Origin: an uncultured Bacilli bacterium
Lineage (GTDB): Bacteria; Bacillota_I; Bacilli_A; RF39; UBA660
Direction: 5' to 3'
DNA length: 5,818 nt
Assembly (NCBI GenBank): GCA_947628325.1
Contig: CANQZL010000106.1
Coordinates: forward strand, 1 to 5,818
The translations under genes were made by a program, and so were the position numbers. Of the stretch, positions 1-5,771 are shown piece by piece. The notes under the pieces were generated by a model. It had not been told where the DNA came from. It worked only from the letters and a program-made list of their open reading frames with translations, and did not search any database. How positions within the stretch are numbered: the first letter of the stretch is position 1; each line of letters starts with the position of its first letter.

Positions 1-1946
1 AGTTCGTCAGCTTTTTTATGAACAGCCATATCATAGGCATAGTCTGACACACTTTGTCTAGATAAATCATCGACCCTGTTCTTAGCATTTATAACGCTTT
101 CATCTGTGTCAACTTTGGCCTCTAATTTTCCTTTTAAACCTGCTATATCAGCATATATTTTGGCTTCAGCATCCATTTTTGAAGTGTCAACAGTTGGAGT
201 AGACCATTTTTTTACTCCTCCAACAGCACGTCCAATTGGGCTCATTTCGAAGGCTTTCTTCATAGCTGCTTCTTTTTCTTCTGCTGTACCTCCTTTGAAT
301 GTATCTATAGCATTTTTATAGGCTTCATGTGCTTCAGCTCTTTCAGCACGACGTTCAGCATTTTTCTCAGCAGCATCTTGAACTTTATTTGCTGTTTTTT
401 CAGCATTTTCGGCTGCTTGTTTAAACCCCTTTGCAAAATTACTACCAAATTTACCATCTTCACCAGGCTTAAATTGATTATAGGCTCCTCTTGCAAACCC
501 TGATCCAAAACCAGCAGCAGCAGATAAAGCTCTTCGCCAAGGTTTTTTATTTTTATTGTTAGGATCATTAAAACGATAAGCAGCAGATTGGGCAGCTCCC
601 ATACCAGTTGCAGCTAAAGCAAATCCACCACCCTCAGCAAATTTATTTCTTAGACCTAGACTCATACTACCTTTAGGAAGTTTTAATGTCTCAGAGATAA
701 ATTCTGGGGCTTTTCTAGCAAAAGCAATTAATCCTAAAATAAGTAAAGCAAATGCTAAGGTACTTTCGATACCATTTAAATTTTCATTAGAAAGAACAGA
801 GGCTGCTCCACCTAGTAAATCACCTAAATGACAAATAATATAAACGATTATATAAACTACAGATATTCTTATAAATACTTCTGCAAAAGTTGATATGACC
901 GATGAAATATAGTTTTTAAAATTATCTTTGTATTTTGGAATAACTTGCATAATTAATGGTATAGGTGCTATTATTTGGAAATATGCTAACTTTGCAGCCC
1001 TAATTCCCATATCAAAACAAAATGAAGCAAAGGCATATAAGGCAAAGAAACCAGCTACTGAAGAAATTATAAAGACATATGTTATATCACCATCTTCAAC
1101 TATATTATCTATAAAAGCTGAGAATATGGAAAAGTTTTCACCACCAGCTACAGCCGCATAAGCTTCTTCTAGAGTTATTGTGCCATTATTTCCAAGTGCA
1201 GCTCCTGATACTAATGCATTTGCACCTCTTACACATGAATAAACTGCAACTCCTCCCAGTAATACTCCAATAGGTCCTCCTGCAATAAGTCCTGCTATTG
1301 CTGCTCCTGCACAGGCTAAAAATAGTCCACCACCATTTTGAAAGAAACCACCTAAATCTGCTTCTATATCTTTAGCCTCTTTATTACTATCTTCAGCAGG
1401 ATAGAAAAAAGCTTTCCAAAGGTTTGTTGCTGTAACAGCTCCACCAATCGATTTTATTTGTTCATCAACATTTGCTGTTCCTCCACCAACAGTCTGACCA
1501 TTTTCTCCAACTTGAGCAGTTCCTACTTCTACTTCTTGATTACTATTTCCTCTAAAAAATATTTTTGTCAAGACGTCATGCTCTAAAAATAATGCTTGAC
1601 CTTGATAAGCAACATTAAATAAAACTGGAGTAATTGCAAGACCTATAACAGCTATAATAATTCTCTTAACAAGTCCACCACCAGACTCTTTCATTGCTTG
1701 GTCTGGATTAACTATACCTCTTAAAACTGAATAGGCTAGTACAAATAACATAACAACACCTATTATGGCATAAACTTTATTAGCTATGTCATAGTATGCT
1801 TCTGATGTTAAAAGCCTTGCACCTGCTAAAGCCATAAATATTTTAAAAACAGATGTTATGAGTCCATATATTAATGTATCAAGTGTTAAAAGAATTCCTA
1901 AAGCTCCTTTTTCAAGAGCATCTTTTATAATCCACATCGTTGGCAT
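1..1946 (-). CDS. Polytopic membrane protein, TrbL/VirB6-like, partial (3' end beyond window)
   Basis: The gene opens with ATG at 1946 after the ribosome binding site AAGGTGAT (1952-1959) and stays open for 648 codons to the left edge, so its C-terminus is missing. I checked every codon and found no stop. Likely membrane segments are at residues about 16-41, 57-77, 93-114, 206-238 (very Gly/Ala-rich, possibly two), 290-314, 349-372 and 396-412. A hydrophilic loop of about 90 residues (115-205) lies between the third and fourth. A hydrophobic stretch with APIPLIMQVIP (residues 327-337) precedes a charged turn, and the last helix is followed by FARKAPEFI; both resemble VirB6/TrbL-type channel proteins of type IV secretion systems. 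From about residue 420 the protein is soluble, with an Ala/Glu/Lys/Arg-rich probable coiled coil at about 503-565. It lies 13 bases behind the 129 aa VirB2-like gene, in the same transcript. The inferred role is the inner-membrane channel or scaffold of an export or pilus machine. Topology is well supported; the family name is by pattern only. Confidence 0.72.
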   Translation of the reverse strand, partial: MPTMWIIKDALEKGALGILLTLDTLIYGLITSVFKIFMALAGARLLTSEAYYDIANKVYAIIGVVMLFVLAYSVLRGIVNPDQAMKESGGGLVKRIIIAVIGLAITPVLFNVAYQGQALFLEHDVLTKIFFRGNSNQEVEVGTAQVGENGQTVGGGTANVDEQIKSIGGAVTATNLWKAFFYPAEDSNKEAKDIEADLGGFFQNGGGLFLACAGAAIAGLIAGGPIGVLLGGVAVYSCVRGANALVSGAALGNNGTITLEEAYAAVAGGENFSIFSAFIDNIVEDGDITYVFIISSVAGFFALYAFASFCFDMGIRAAKLAYFQIIAPIPLIMQVIPKYKDNFKNYISSVISTFAEVFIRISVVYIIVYIICHLGDLLGGAASVLSNENLNGIESTLAFALLILGLIAFARKAPEFISETLKLPKGSMSLGLRNKFAEGGGFALAATGMGAAQSAAYRFNDPNNKNKKPWRRALSAAAGFGSGFARGAYNQFKPGEDGKFGSNFAKGFKQAAENAEKTANKVQDAAEKNAERRAERAEAHEAYKNAIDTFKGGTAEEKEAAMKKAFEMSPIGRAVGGVKKWSTPTVDTSKMDAEAKIYADIAGLKGKLEAKVDTDESVINAKNRVDDLSRQSVSDYAYDMAVHKKADE

Positions 1947-1959
1947 TTAAAATCACCTT

Positions 1960-2349
1960 CTATCCAATACCACAGGTTCCATACCAACCTAGTAAGTTAA
2001 ATAAGAAATTTATTAAATCTGGTATGAAAAATAATATAATAGCAAAAACAATTCTTTTACCTGTTGTTTTAGCTGCCTTTTGTAAAGCATCGTCTTTTTG
2101 ACTAGCTACTGCTTTTACAAAGTCAAAAATAGATAAGACAAGACATAATATTGGGGCAGCATATTTCATTACATTAAATATTTGTTGTAAAAAATCTATT
2201 ACTTCTTTATCAAATAATCCACCACAATCATCATTATTATCTAATCTATATTCTATACCATAAGATGTGTCTAATGCTTTAACTTCTATGTTTTGTATAA
2301 AAAACATTCCAAATACTAGGAATAATATAATAAATATTTTTTTATACAT
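1960..2349 (-). CDS. Small two-helix membrane protein with signal peptide, TrbC/VirB2-like (129 aa)
   Basis: I chose ATG at 2349 because GAGGTG (2356-2361) sits six bases before it; the longer reading from GTG at 2358 would start inside that binding site. Residues 1-25 look like a signal peptide: Lys3-Lys4, a hydrophobic core, and VKA before Leu26. The mature part has a hydrophilic head with Cys42, a helix at about 60-84, a positively charged turn (QKDDALQKAAK, then KR), and a second helix at about 99-121 with FFIP. A short tail carries Cys126. Signal peptide plus two helices around a basic cytoplasmic loop is the architecture of TrbC/VirB2 pilins of type IV secretion systems. It aligns without gaps to the 110 aa protein encoded at 2441-2773. 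It is the first gene of a transcript that continues into the VirB6-like gene. An unrelated two-helix membrane protein cannot be excluded. Confidence 0.75.
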   Translation of the reverse strand: MYKKIFIILFLVFGMFFIQNIEVKALDTSYGIEYRLDNNDDCGGLFDKEVIDFLQQIFNVMKYAAPILCLVLSIFDFVKAVASQKDDALQKAAKTTGKRIVFAIILFFIPDLINFLFNLLGWYGTCGIG

Positions 2350-2355
2350 AAAATC

Positions 2356-2361
2356 CACCTC
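2356..2361 (-). promoter_or_regulatory. Ribosome binding site fixing the start of the 129 aa gene
   Basis: GAGGTG on the minus strand lies six bases before ATG at 2349. The in-frame GTG at 2358 falls inside this site, so it is unlikely to be the start. With ATG at 2349 the protein begins MYKK, a clean signal-peptide start. Confidence 0.75.
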
Positions 2362-2372
2362 ATATCATAAAA

Positions 2373-2381
2373 ATTATATCA
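2373..2381 (-). promoter_or_regulatory. Extended -10 promoter for the 129 aa / VirB6-like transcript
   Basis: The minus strand reads TGATATAAT, a perfect -10 hexamer with the TGn extension, about 24 bases before the ATG at 2349. The predicted start of transcription is near 2366, leaving a leader of about 17 bases that holds the GAGGTG site. No good -35 is present at 17 bases (TTTTAA), which is usual for extended -10 promoters. The region between -35 and -10 is the T-tract and right arm of the preceding terminator. Confidence 0.6.
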
Positions 2382-2382
2382 T

Positions 2383-2416
2383 AAAAAAAATGATATTAAA
2401 ACAAATATCATCTTTT
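2383..2416 (-). terminator. Intrinsic terminator after the 110 aa gene
   Basis: On the minus strand an eight-pair stem, ATGATATT / AATATCAT (2404-2411 and 2390-2397), closes a six-base loop TGTTTT and is followed by seven more T residues (2383-2389). Upstream AAAAG can extend the stem by pairing with the T-tract, including one G-U pair. The stem is almost all A-T pairs, so it is weaker than a GC-rich terminator. Its place just after the stop at 2441, with a fresh promoter behind it, supports the call. Confidence 0.7.
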
Positions 2417-2440
2417 ATGCAAATTTATTTTACTTTACGA

Positions 2441-2773
2441 TTAACAACTTGATGGGCTTGTTATACAAGTAACACAATTATTGTCGGCATCAGGATTATC
2501 CCCATTAACCGCAACTAATGAGAATACAAATGATACTAGTGTTGGGACGAAAAAGATTATAACACCGGCAACAGCTCTAAATGCTAATTGCTTAATTGCT
2601 TTCTTTACTTCATCATCTTTACTTGCTACAACAGCTCTACCAAGATCAATCATACCGAAAATAATAATTAACAATGGAATTACGATTTTAAAAACAGTTA
2701 AAACGTTTCCGATAGTTTTCCATATTCCCTTCATTCCTGGGTCCGTACAAATATCTTTTGCTAATAAGAACAT
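2441..2773 (-). CDS. Small two-helix membrane protein, TrbC/VirB2-like (110 aa)
   Basis: The preferred start is ATG at 2773 (MFLLAKDICTDP), nine bases after AAAAGGAG (2783-2790). The longer reading from ATG at 2794 (117 aa) would begin at about the predicted start of transcription and would contain the binding site. The protein has a short head with Cys9, a helix at about 22-47, the basic loop ASKDDEVKKAIKQLAFR (50-66), a helix at about 67-88 with FFVP, and a tail with Cys100, Cys103 and Cys110 ending at the last residue. It aligns without gaps to the 129 aa neighbour, sharing Pro33, Asp43, KDD at 52-54 and Pro77, but has no obvious cleavable signal peptide. A near-consensus promoter in front and a terminator behind make it a likely single-gene, highly expressed unit, as expected for an abundant structural subunit. 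The VirB2/TrbC relation rests on architecture. Confidence 0.75.
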   Translation of the reverse strand: MFLLAKDICTDPGMKGIWKTIGNVLTVFKIVIPLLIIIFGMIDLGRAVVASKDDEVKKAIKQLAFRAVAGVIIFFVPTLVSFVFSLVAVNGDNPDADNNCVTCITSPSSC

Positions 2774-2782
2774 ATAAAACAT

Positions 2783-2790
2783 CTCCTTTT
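2783..2790 (-). promoter_or_regulatory. Ribosome binding site fixing the start of the 110 aa gene
   Basis: AAAAGGAG on the minus strand, nine bases before ATG at 2773. It lies inside the longer reading frame from 2794, so it argues for the shorter protein. An in-frame ATG at 2782 abuts the site and is too close to be used. Confidence 0.75.
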
Positions 2791-2800
2791 TCATAATATA

Positions 2801-2829
2801 ATTGTATTTAAAAATTTAAGATATGTCAA
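2801..2829 (-). promoter_or_regulatory. Near-consensus sigma-A promoter for the 110 aa gene
   Basis: The minus strand shows a perfect -35 TTGACA (2824-2829), a 17-base spacer, and -10 TACAAT (2801-2806, five of six). Transcription should start near 2794, about 20 bases before the ATG at 2773. It begins just after the TAG of the TadZ-like gene (2840-2842). No terminator is visible between them, so read-through from the upstream operon may add to expression. Confidence 0.8.
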
Positions 2830-2839
2830 GTTTTTCTAT

Positions 2840-3979
2840 CTACTCTTTGACAATTCCAAATAATTTAGCAGCCTTATTACTCTCAGCAGCAGGTTTATTT
2901 TTATCAAACCCTAATTTATTTAGTAATTCATCTAATACTCTATGTTTGTCTTTTTTGTCATCTAGTGGCTGAATATTATGGAAAACTCCACATCCAGCTT
3001 CAGCTTCAAATTCTCTAACATCATTAGAGTCAAGAAGGCTTTTATTAAGTAAAACCTTAACACCCCTTATTTTTTGAGTAATATTTCTATCTCTTCTAAT
3101 CATTTTATTAAGCATTAATGTAGAAGGTTCAATAAGATATAGCATTTCTGGGCAATTTGCTTCTTCTGAACTATCATTTACATCAACTAAAATTACATTG
3201 TAGTTATTTACAGGATTTTTAATTACAGATGTAAACTCTTTACTACTAATACTTTTTAATTCAGGATCATTAAAGAATAAAAAGTCTTTTTTATCTAACT
3301 CAATACCTAATACACTATAATTCTCTGATAATTGTTTTTTTAACATATATATGAGTGTTGTTGCACCTGCATGATCGGTTAAATCTTTAAAGCCAATAAC
3401 TCTTGTGCCTCCAATTGATGGCATTCCAACACTATTATTGATAAATGTTTTTTCATTTATTGCCCCTTTTTGTTGACCAAAAATTCCTCTACCTTGATTG
3501 TTAGGAGGCATATTTTGCATTGCTCCTCCACCCATTGGTGGAACCATAGCACCGCCACCCATATTTGGATTCATATTAAAATTACCATTATTTCCAATCA
3601 TATGAAACTGAGCAACATCTTTATATGTATTTGGATTATCAATTAAATATGTTATAGCATCTATATTCCTAGTAAAATTATAGATCCCCATAGAAACTAG
3701 TTCAGATAAATACTGTGGTGAATTTACAACTGGAGAGTCGTCTAATAATAAGATAATTTTAGACATATCCATACCAAATGATAACCTTTGGATTTGTGAA
3801 ATATCTTGATAACCAGCAATTGCAGTAATATCAAGAATCATTTTATTAAAGAAAAAGTTATCAAATTGAGCTACCAAGTCATCGACTTGAAATTCACCAT
3901 CTATAGTTTTTATTAAATCTATTTTATTACTTAAACTAGATAACATAGCTGAATATTTATTTGCAACTATAACATTCAT
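2840..3979 (-). CDS. TadZ/CpaE-like protein with degenerate P-loop (379 aa)
   Basis: It starts at ATG 3979, eight bases after AAAGGAG. Residues 1-115 read like an atypical receiver domain: strand MNVIVANK, MILDIT with Asp50 near the usual phospho-acceptor place, KIILLLDD, and MGIYNFTRN. Residues 126-170 are a flexible Asn/Gly/Met/Pro linker. Residues about 190-360 follow the ParA/MinD fold order: RVIGFKDLTDHAGATT where the Walker A loop belongs (200-208), then VILVDVND (262-269) as the Walker B strand, then LLNKSL. A receiver-like domain joined to a MinD-type domain is the layout of TadZ/CpaE, which localises Tad pilus assembly in other bacteria. The Walker A loop lacks both the signature lysine and the catalytic lysine, so this protein is probably a poor ATPase or none, and may act as a scaffold. 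It is the last of five genes in the pilin-like operon, 24 bases after its neighbour. A degenerate MinD-like protein of another system is the main alternative. Confidence 0.7.
   Translation of the reverse strand: MNVIVANKYSAMLSSLSNKIDLIKTIDGEFQVDDLVAQFDNFFFNKMILDITAIAGYQDISQIQRLSFGMDMSKIILLLDDSPVVNSPQYLSELVSMGIYNFTRNIDAITYLIDNPNTYKDVAQFHMIGNNGNFNMNPNMGGGAMVPPMGGGAMQNMPPNNQGRGIFGQQKGAINEKTFINNSVGMPSIGGTRVIGFKDLTDHAGATTLIYMLKKQLSENYSVLGIELDKKDFLFFNDPELKSISSKEFTSVIKNPVNNYNVILVDVNDSSEEANCPEMLYLIEPSTLMLNKMIRRDRNITQKIRGVKVLLNKSLLDSNDVREFEAEAGCGVFHNIQPLDDKKDKHRVLDELLNKLGFDKNKPAAESNKAAKLFGIVKE
3518..3562 (-). repeat. MGGGAM in-frame repeat in the TadZ-like linker
   Basis: Two copies of ATGGGTGGnGGnGCnATG encode MGGGAM at residues 140-145 and 149-154, separated by three residues. 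They sit in the low-complexity linker between the receiver-like and ATPase-like domains and probably vary in length among relatives. Confidence 0.7.
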
Positions 3980-4003
3980 TTGTAACGCTCCTTTTTTACT
4001 CTT

Positions 4004-4609
4004 TTAAACATCATAATAATTTGATGAACTTATGCTAATTGATCCATCTTCATCTTGTGGATCATATATTTCGTCTGTTAAACCATCAACTTTTATTGAA
4101 AGGAAGTCAGAAAGTACTGGTATTTCAAATTTGTAAAATAGTCTAACACGATAATAAACACTTTTGTATTGACCATTTTTCATATTAGCATTATATTTAG
4201 CAAAACAATAATGATATTTCTTACCACTATTTGCAAGTTCAAAATTTATTGTTCCACTTTTTATAGAAGAAACACTTCCCAAATCTTCTACACCATACCA
4301 AGTTCCAGGAAAATCAGTACCGCTTGGGCAATATCCTTTTGCAGTATAAGCATTTCCTAATAGAAATAAATTAATAGTTTGAAATGCTCCTACATTGGTT
4401 CTTACTGTTCCTTTTCCATCGATAATAGATTCCTTATCTTCTCCAGCATAATTTGTTAATCCTTTATGCTTTTCTATAATAGTAAGTATTTCATTTTTCA
4501 TTTTAAAAGATGCTGAGTAATTAAGTGTGATAGCAATATATGCTGAAAAAAGGGCTATAAAAGTAATAATTATGCCTAGTAACCATAAATTAGCTATACC
4601 ATTTTTCAT
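4004..4609 (-). CDS. Pilin-like/TadE-like single-pass protein, paralogue of upstream gene (201 aa)
   Basis: The start at 4609 (MKNGIANLW) follows AGGTGA by six bases and lies 19 bases after the upstream stop. A hydrophobic segment spans about 8-28, with the short N-terminus inside and the rest outside. The first 50 residues align without gaps to the 179 aa protein, sharing NYS (30-32), Lys36, Lys38, Glu40, IE (45-46) and Gly50. Further matches are a YTAKGYCP segment (Cys94), a YCFAK segment (Cys135), and a C-terminal block at 152-182, YYRVRLFYKFEIPVL then FLSIKVDG. An N-terminal helix, a charged helical continuation and a beta-rich end with an aliphatic strand before a Gly-Thr type turn recall TadE-like pseudopilins. 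The tail is acidic and Ser-rich (183-201). I infer a minor subunit or initiator of the surface structure. The exact family is not recognised. Confidence 0.7.
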   Translation of the reverse strand: MKNGIANLWLLGIIITFIALFSAYIAITLNYSASFKMKNEILTIIEKHKGLTNYAGEDKESIIDGKGTVRTNVGAFQTINLFLLGNAYTAKGYCPSGTDFPGTWYGVEDLGSVSSIKSGTINFELANSGKKYHYCFAKYNANMKNGQYKSVYYRVRLFYKFEIPVLSDFLSIKVDGLTDEIYDPQDEDGSISISSSNYYDV

Positions 4610-4628
4610 ATATTCACCTACCTACATA

Positions 4629-5168
4629 TTAATCGCAATTTTTAAGATTAGGAATGCTATCATTAAGTAAAAAGACTGTTGAAGTTTCTCCAGTTATTTT
4701 TATGTTAAAAAATCTATTAAGGATTGGCCAGTCTATTCTGAAAAAAACTGCGACTTCATAGTATGCAGATTCAGGATGCCCAATAGGCCCATTAGTCTGA
4801 ATAGCATCTCCATCCTTATATTTTTTTGTAACAGAGTGTTTTCTTATGCAATAATTAATGTTTTCTCCGTAGCTAGCAACTCTTTTATTGCTATTTGCAC
4901 CTGTTATTGTAAAAGCATTCCAACATGCATCTGTTTTAGAATCAGGGCACTCTCCTTGTGCTGAATAGCCCAAACCTCTTAAATAGGAATTAATCGTTGT
5001 TAATGTTTGCTCATTAATTCCATGATTCCTTTCAATGGCTAAAAGTACTTCGTCTTTTATTTTATATACTCTAGAATAATTAGTTGATACACTTACGAAA
5101 GTTGTAAATAATGCTAGAAAAGTAATTACCAAACCAAATATCCAAGTACCACCTATAGCTTCTTTCAT
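4629..5168 (-). CDS. Pilin-like/TadE-like single-pass protein (179 aa)
   Basis: The start at 5168 follows AGGTG by seven bases, and the TAG of the upstream gene lies within that binding-site region, only eight bases before this ATG. That spacing suggests translational coupling. The N-terminus MKEAIGGTW resembles the MKEATGEL start of the two genes before it. Residues 9-28 form one membrane helix, followed by a charged amphipathic stretch (33-50). The outer domain carries Cys74, Cys82, Cys107 and Cys178. Cys74 (in GECP) and Cys107 (in NYCIR) are shared with the 201 aa paralogue, so they probably form a disulfide. The block at 136-166 (YYEVAVFFRIDWPIL, then FFNIKITGET) is the best-conserved outer part and resembles the end of TadE-type pseudopilins. 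No enzyme motif is visible. The inferred role is a minor pilus or pseudopilus component in the cell envelope. Confidence 0.72.
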   Translation of the reverse strand: MKEAIGGTWIFGLVITFLALFTTFVSVSTNYSRVYKIKDEVLLAIERNHGINEQTLTTINSYLRGLGYSAQGECPDSKTDACWNAFTITGANSNKRVASYGENINYCIRKHSVTKKYKDGDAIQTNGPIGHPESAYYEVAVFFRIDWPILNRFFNIKITGETSTVFLLNDSIPNLKNCD

Positions 5169-5176
5169 TTATGCAC

Positions 5177-5410
5177 CTACCCTCTAAATGGGCATTCAAA
5201 AGGCTCTACTGTGCTATCATTTGGATTAATACACCAGGCCATTCCATTAGAATTATACCCAATATCACATGCAGCATTGGCACATGTAGCATCTTCAAAC
5301 ATACTGTTTTTTATCATTGGCCAAATGAACATAAAGAAAAAAGCCGTAAGCAAAGCAACGGCTGAAACGACAATTACAGAACCAGTTAATTCACCTGTAG
5401 CTTCTTTCAT
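5177..5410 (-). CDS. Small single-pass pilin-like protein, MKEATGEL family (77 aa)
   Basis: The start at 5410 follows AGAGGTGAT and lies 29 bases after the upstream stop. The first eight residues, MKEATGEL, are identical to those of the 88 aa protein, as are Pro31 and Cys43, although three of the eight codons differ at the third base. Residues 11-33 form a membrane helix ending in WPMIK. The short outer part has Cys43, Cys48, Cys60 and Cys73, enough for two disulfides. Gly6 could suggest a prepilin-type cleavage point, but the Glu is at +1 instead of the usual +5, so ordinary type IV prepilin processing is not clearly indicated. It is probably a structural subunit of the surface apparatus, with the N-terminus inside. 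The family is not one I can name. Confidence 0.7.
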   Translation of the reverse strand: MKEATGELTGSVIVVSAVALLTAFFFMFIWPMIKNSMFEDATCANAACDIGYNSNGMAWCINPNDSTVEPFECPFRG

Positions 5411-5439
5411 TTCTAATCACCTCTAATATATATGCTCAA

Positions 5440-5706
5440 CTATGAAGCATGGCAGTCTTTACTATATGTCTTATTGTTATAATTTGCAGTACAAGTGAAG
5501 TTTTGACAATTAACATCTTGCCCCGCACCATTTGCTCCAGAACTTGAAGTATAATTACCATTAGAATCAATATTAGAACATGCTGTTTGTAACATTATAT
5601 TAGCTTGAATTTGTGGAAATATGAAAACTGTAAATAATGCAGCGATTGCAGCGATTGCTACTACTGTAATAACAGTCATGTTTAATTCTCCTGTCGCCTC
5701 TTTCAT
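5440..5706 (-). CDS. Small single-pass pilin-like protein, MKEATGEL family, first gene of operon (88 aa)
   Basis: ATG at 5706 follows AAAGGAA by ten bases and stands about 30 bases behind the predicted transcription start. The N-terminus MKEATGEL precedes an Ala/Ile/Val-rich membrane helix at about 10-33 that ends in FPQI. The outer part is Asn/Ser/Gly-rich, 50-odd residues long, with Cys43, Cys67, Cys72 and Cys85 and almost no charge. That composition fits a small surface-exposed, disulfide-bonded filament subunit. First place behind a strong promoter suggests it is the most abundant product of this operon. It is a clear paralogue of the 77 aa neighbour by its N-terminus, helix, Pro31 and Cys43. 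Function is inferred from the TadE-like and TadZ-like genes that follow. Confidence 0.7.
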   Translation of the reverse strand: MKEATGELNMTVITVVAIAAIAALFTVFIFPQIQANIMLQTACSNIDSNGNYTSSSGANGAGQDVNCQNFTCTANYNNKTYSKDCHAS

Positions 5707-5742
5707 TTATATATCATTCCTTTCTATTTTTACTATACTTTG

Positions 5743-5771
5743 ATTATAACACTCTATAAAAAGATATTCAA
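5743..5771 (-). promoter_or_regulatory. Sigma-A promoter of the five-gene pilin-like operon
   Basis: On the minus strand, -35 TTGAAT (5766-5771) is followed by a 17-base spacer and a perfect -10 TATAAT (5743-5748), with a TGn extension (TGTTATAAT, 5743-5751). Transcription should begin near 5736, giving a leader of about 30 bases. Beyond it, all three minus-strand frames close between 5791 and 5812, so any gene further upstream ends at or beyond the right edge. Confidence 0.8.

Noticed and set aside
106..321. Open frames on the plus strand, such as 106-321, 928-1161 and 2481-2777.
   Set aside because: They lie opposite well-supported minus-strand genes, lack ribosome binding sites, and have the composition of antisense shadows.
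305..568. A minus-strand frame of 87 codons with Leu/Lys-rich translation.
   Set aside because: It is another frame inside the VirB6-like gene, whose own frame is open for 648 codons.
3500..3530. GGAGGA inside the TadZ-like gene before Met154/Met157 could be an internal start giving the ATPase-like domain alone.
   Set aside because: The Gly-Gly-Ala codons of the linker produce this motif by themselves, and the spacing to either ATG (about 3 or 12 bases) is poor.
1960..5442. None of the seven visible stop codons is TGA (four TAG, three TAA), hinting at a code where TGA is tryptophan.
   Set aside because: Tryptophan is TGG throughout and all frames stay open without any internal TGA, so the standard code fits. 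Seven stops are too few to judge a bias.
5440..5706. The two smallest pilin-like proteins could be phage holins or short toxins.
   Set aside because: A lone helix plus a long Cys-containing outer tail, the repeated MKEATGEL start, and TadE-like and TadZ-like partners fit a surface assembly better; no toxin-antitoxin or lysis gene is nearby.
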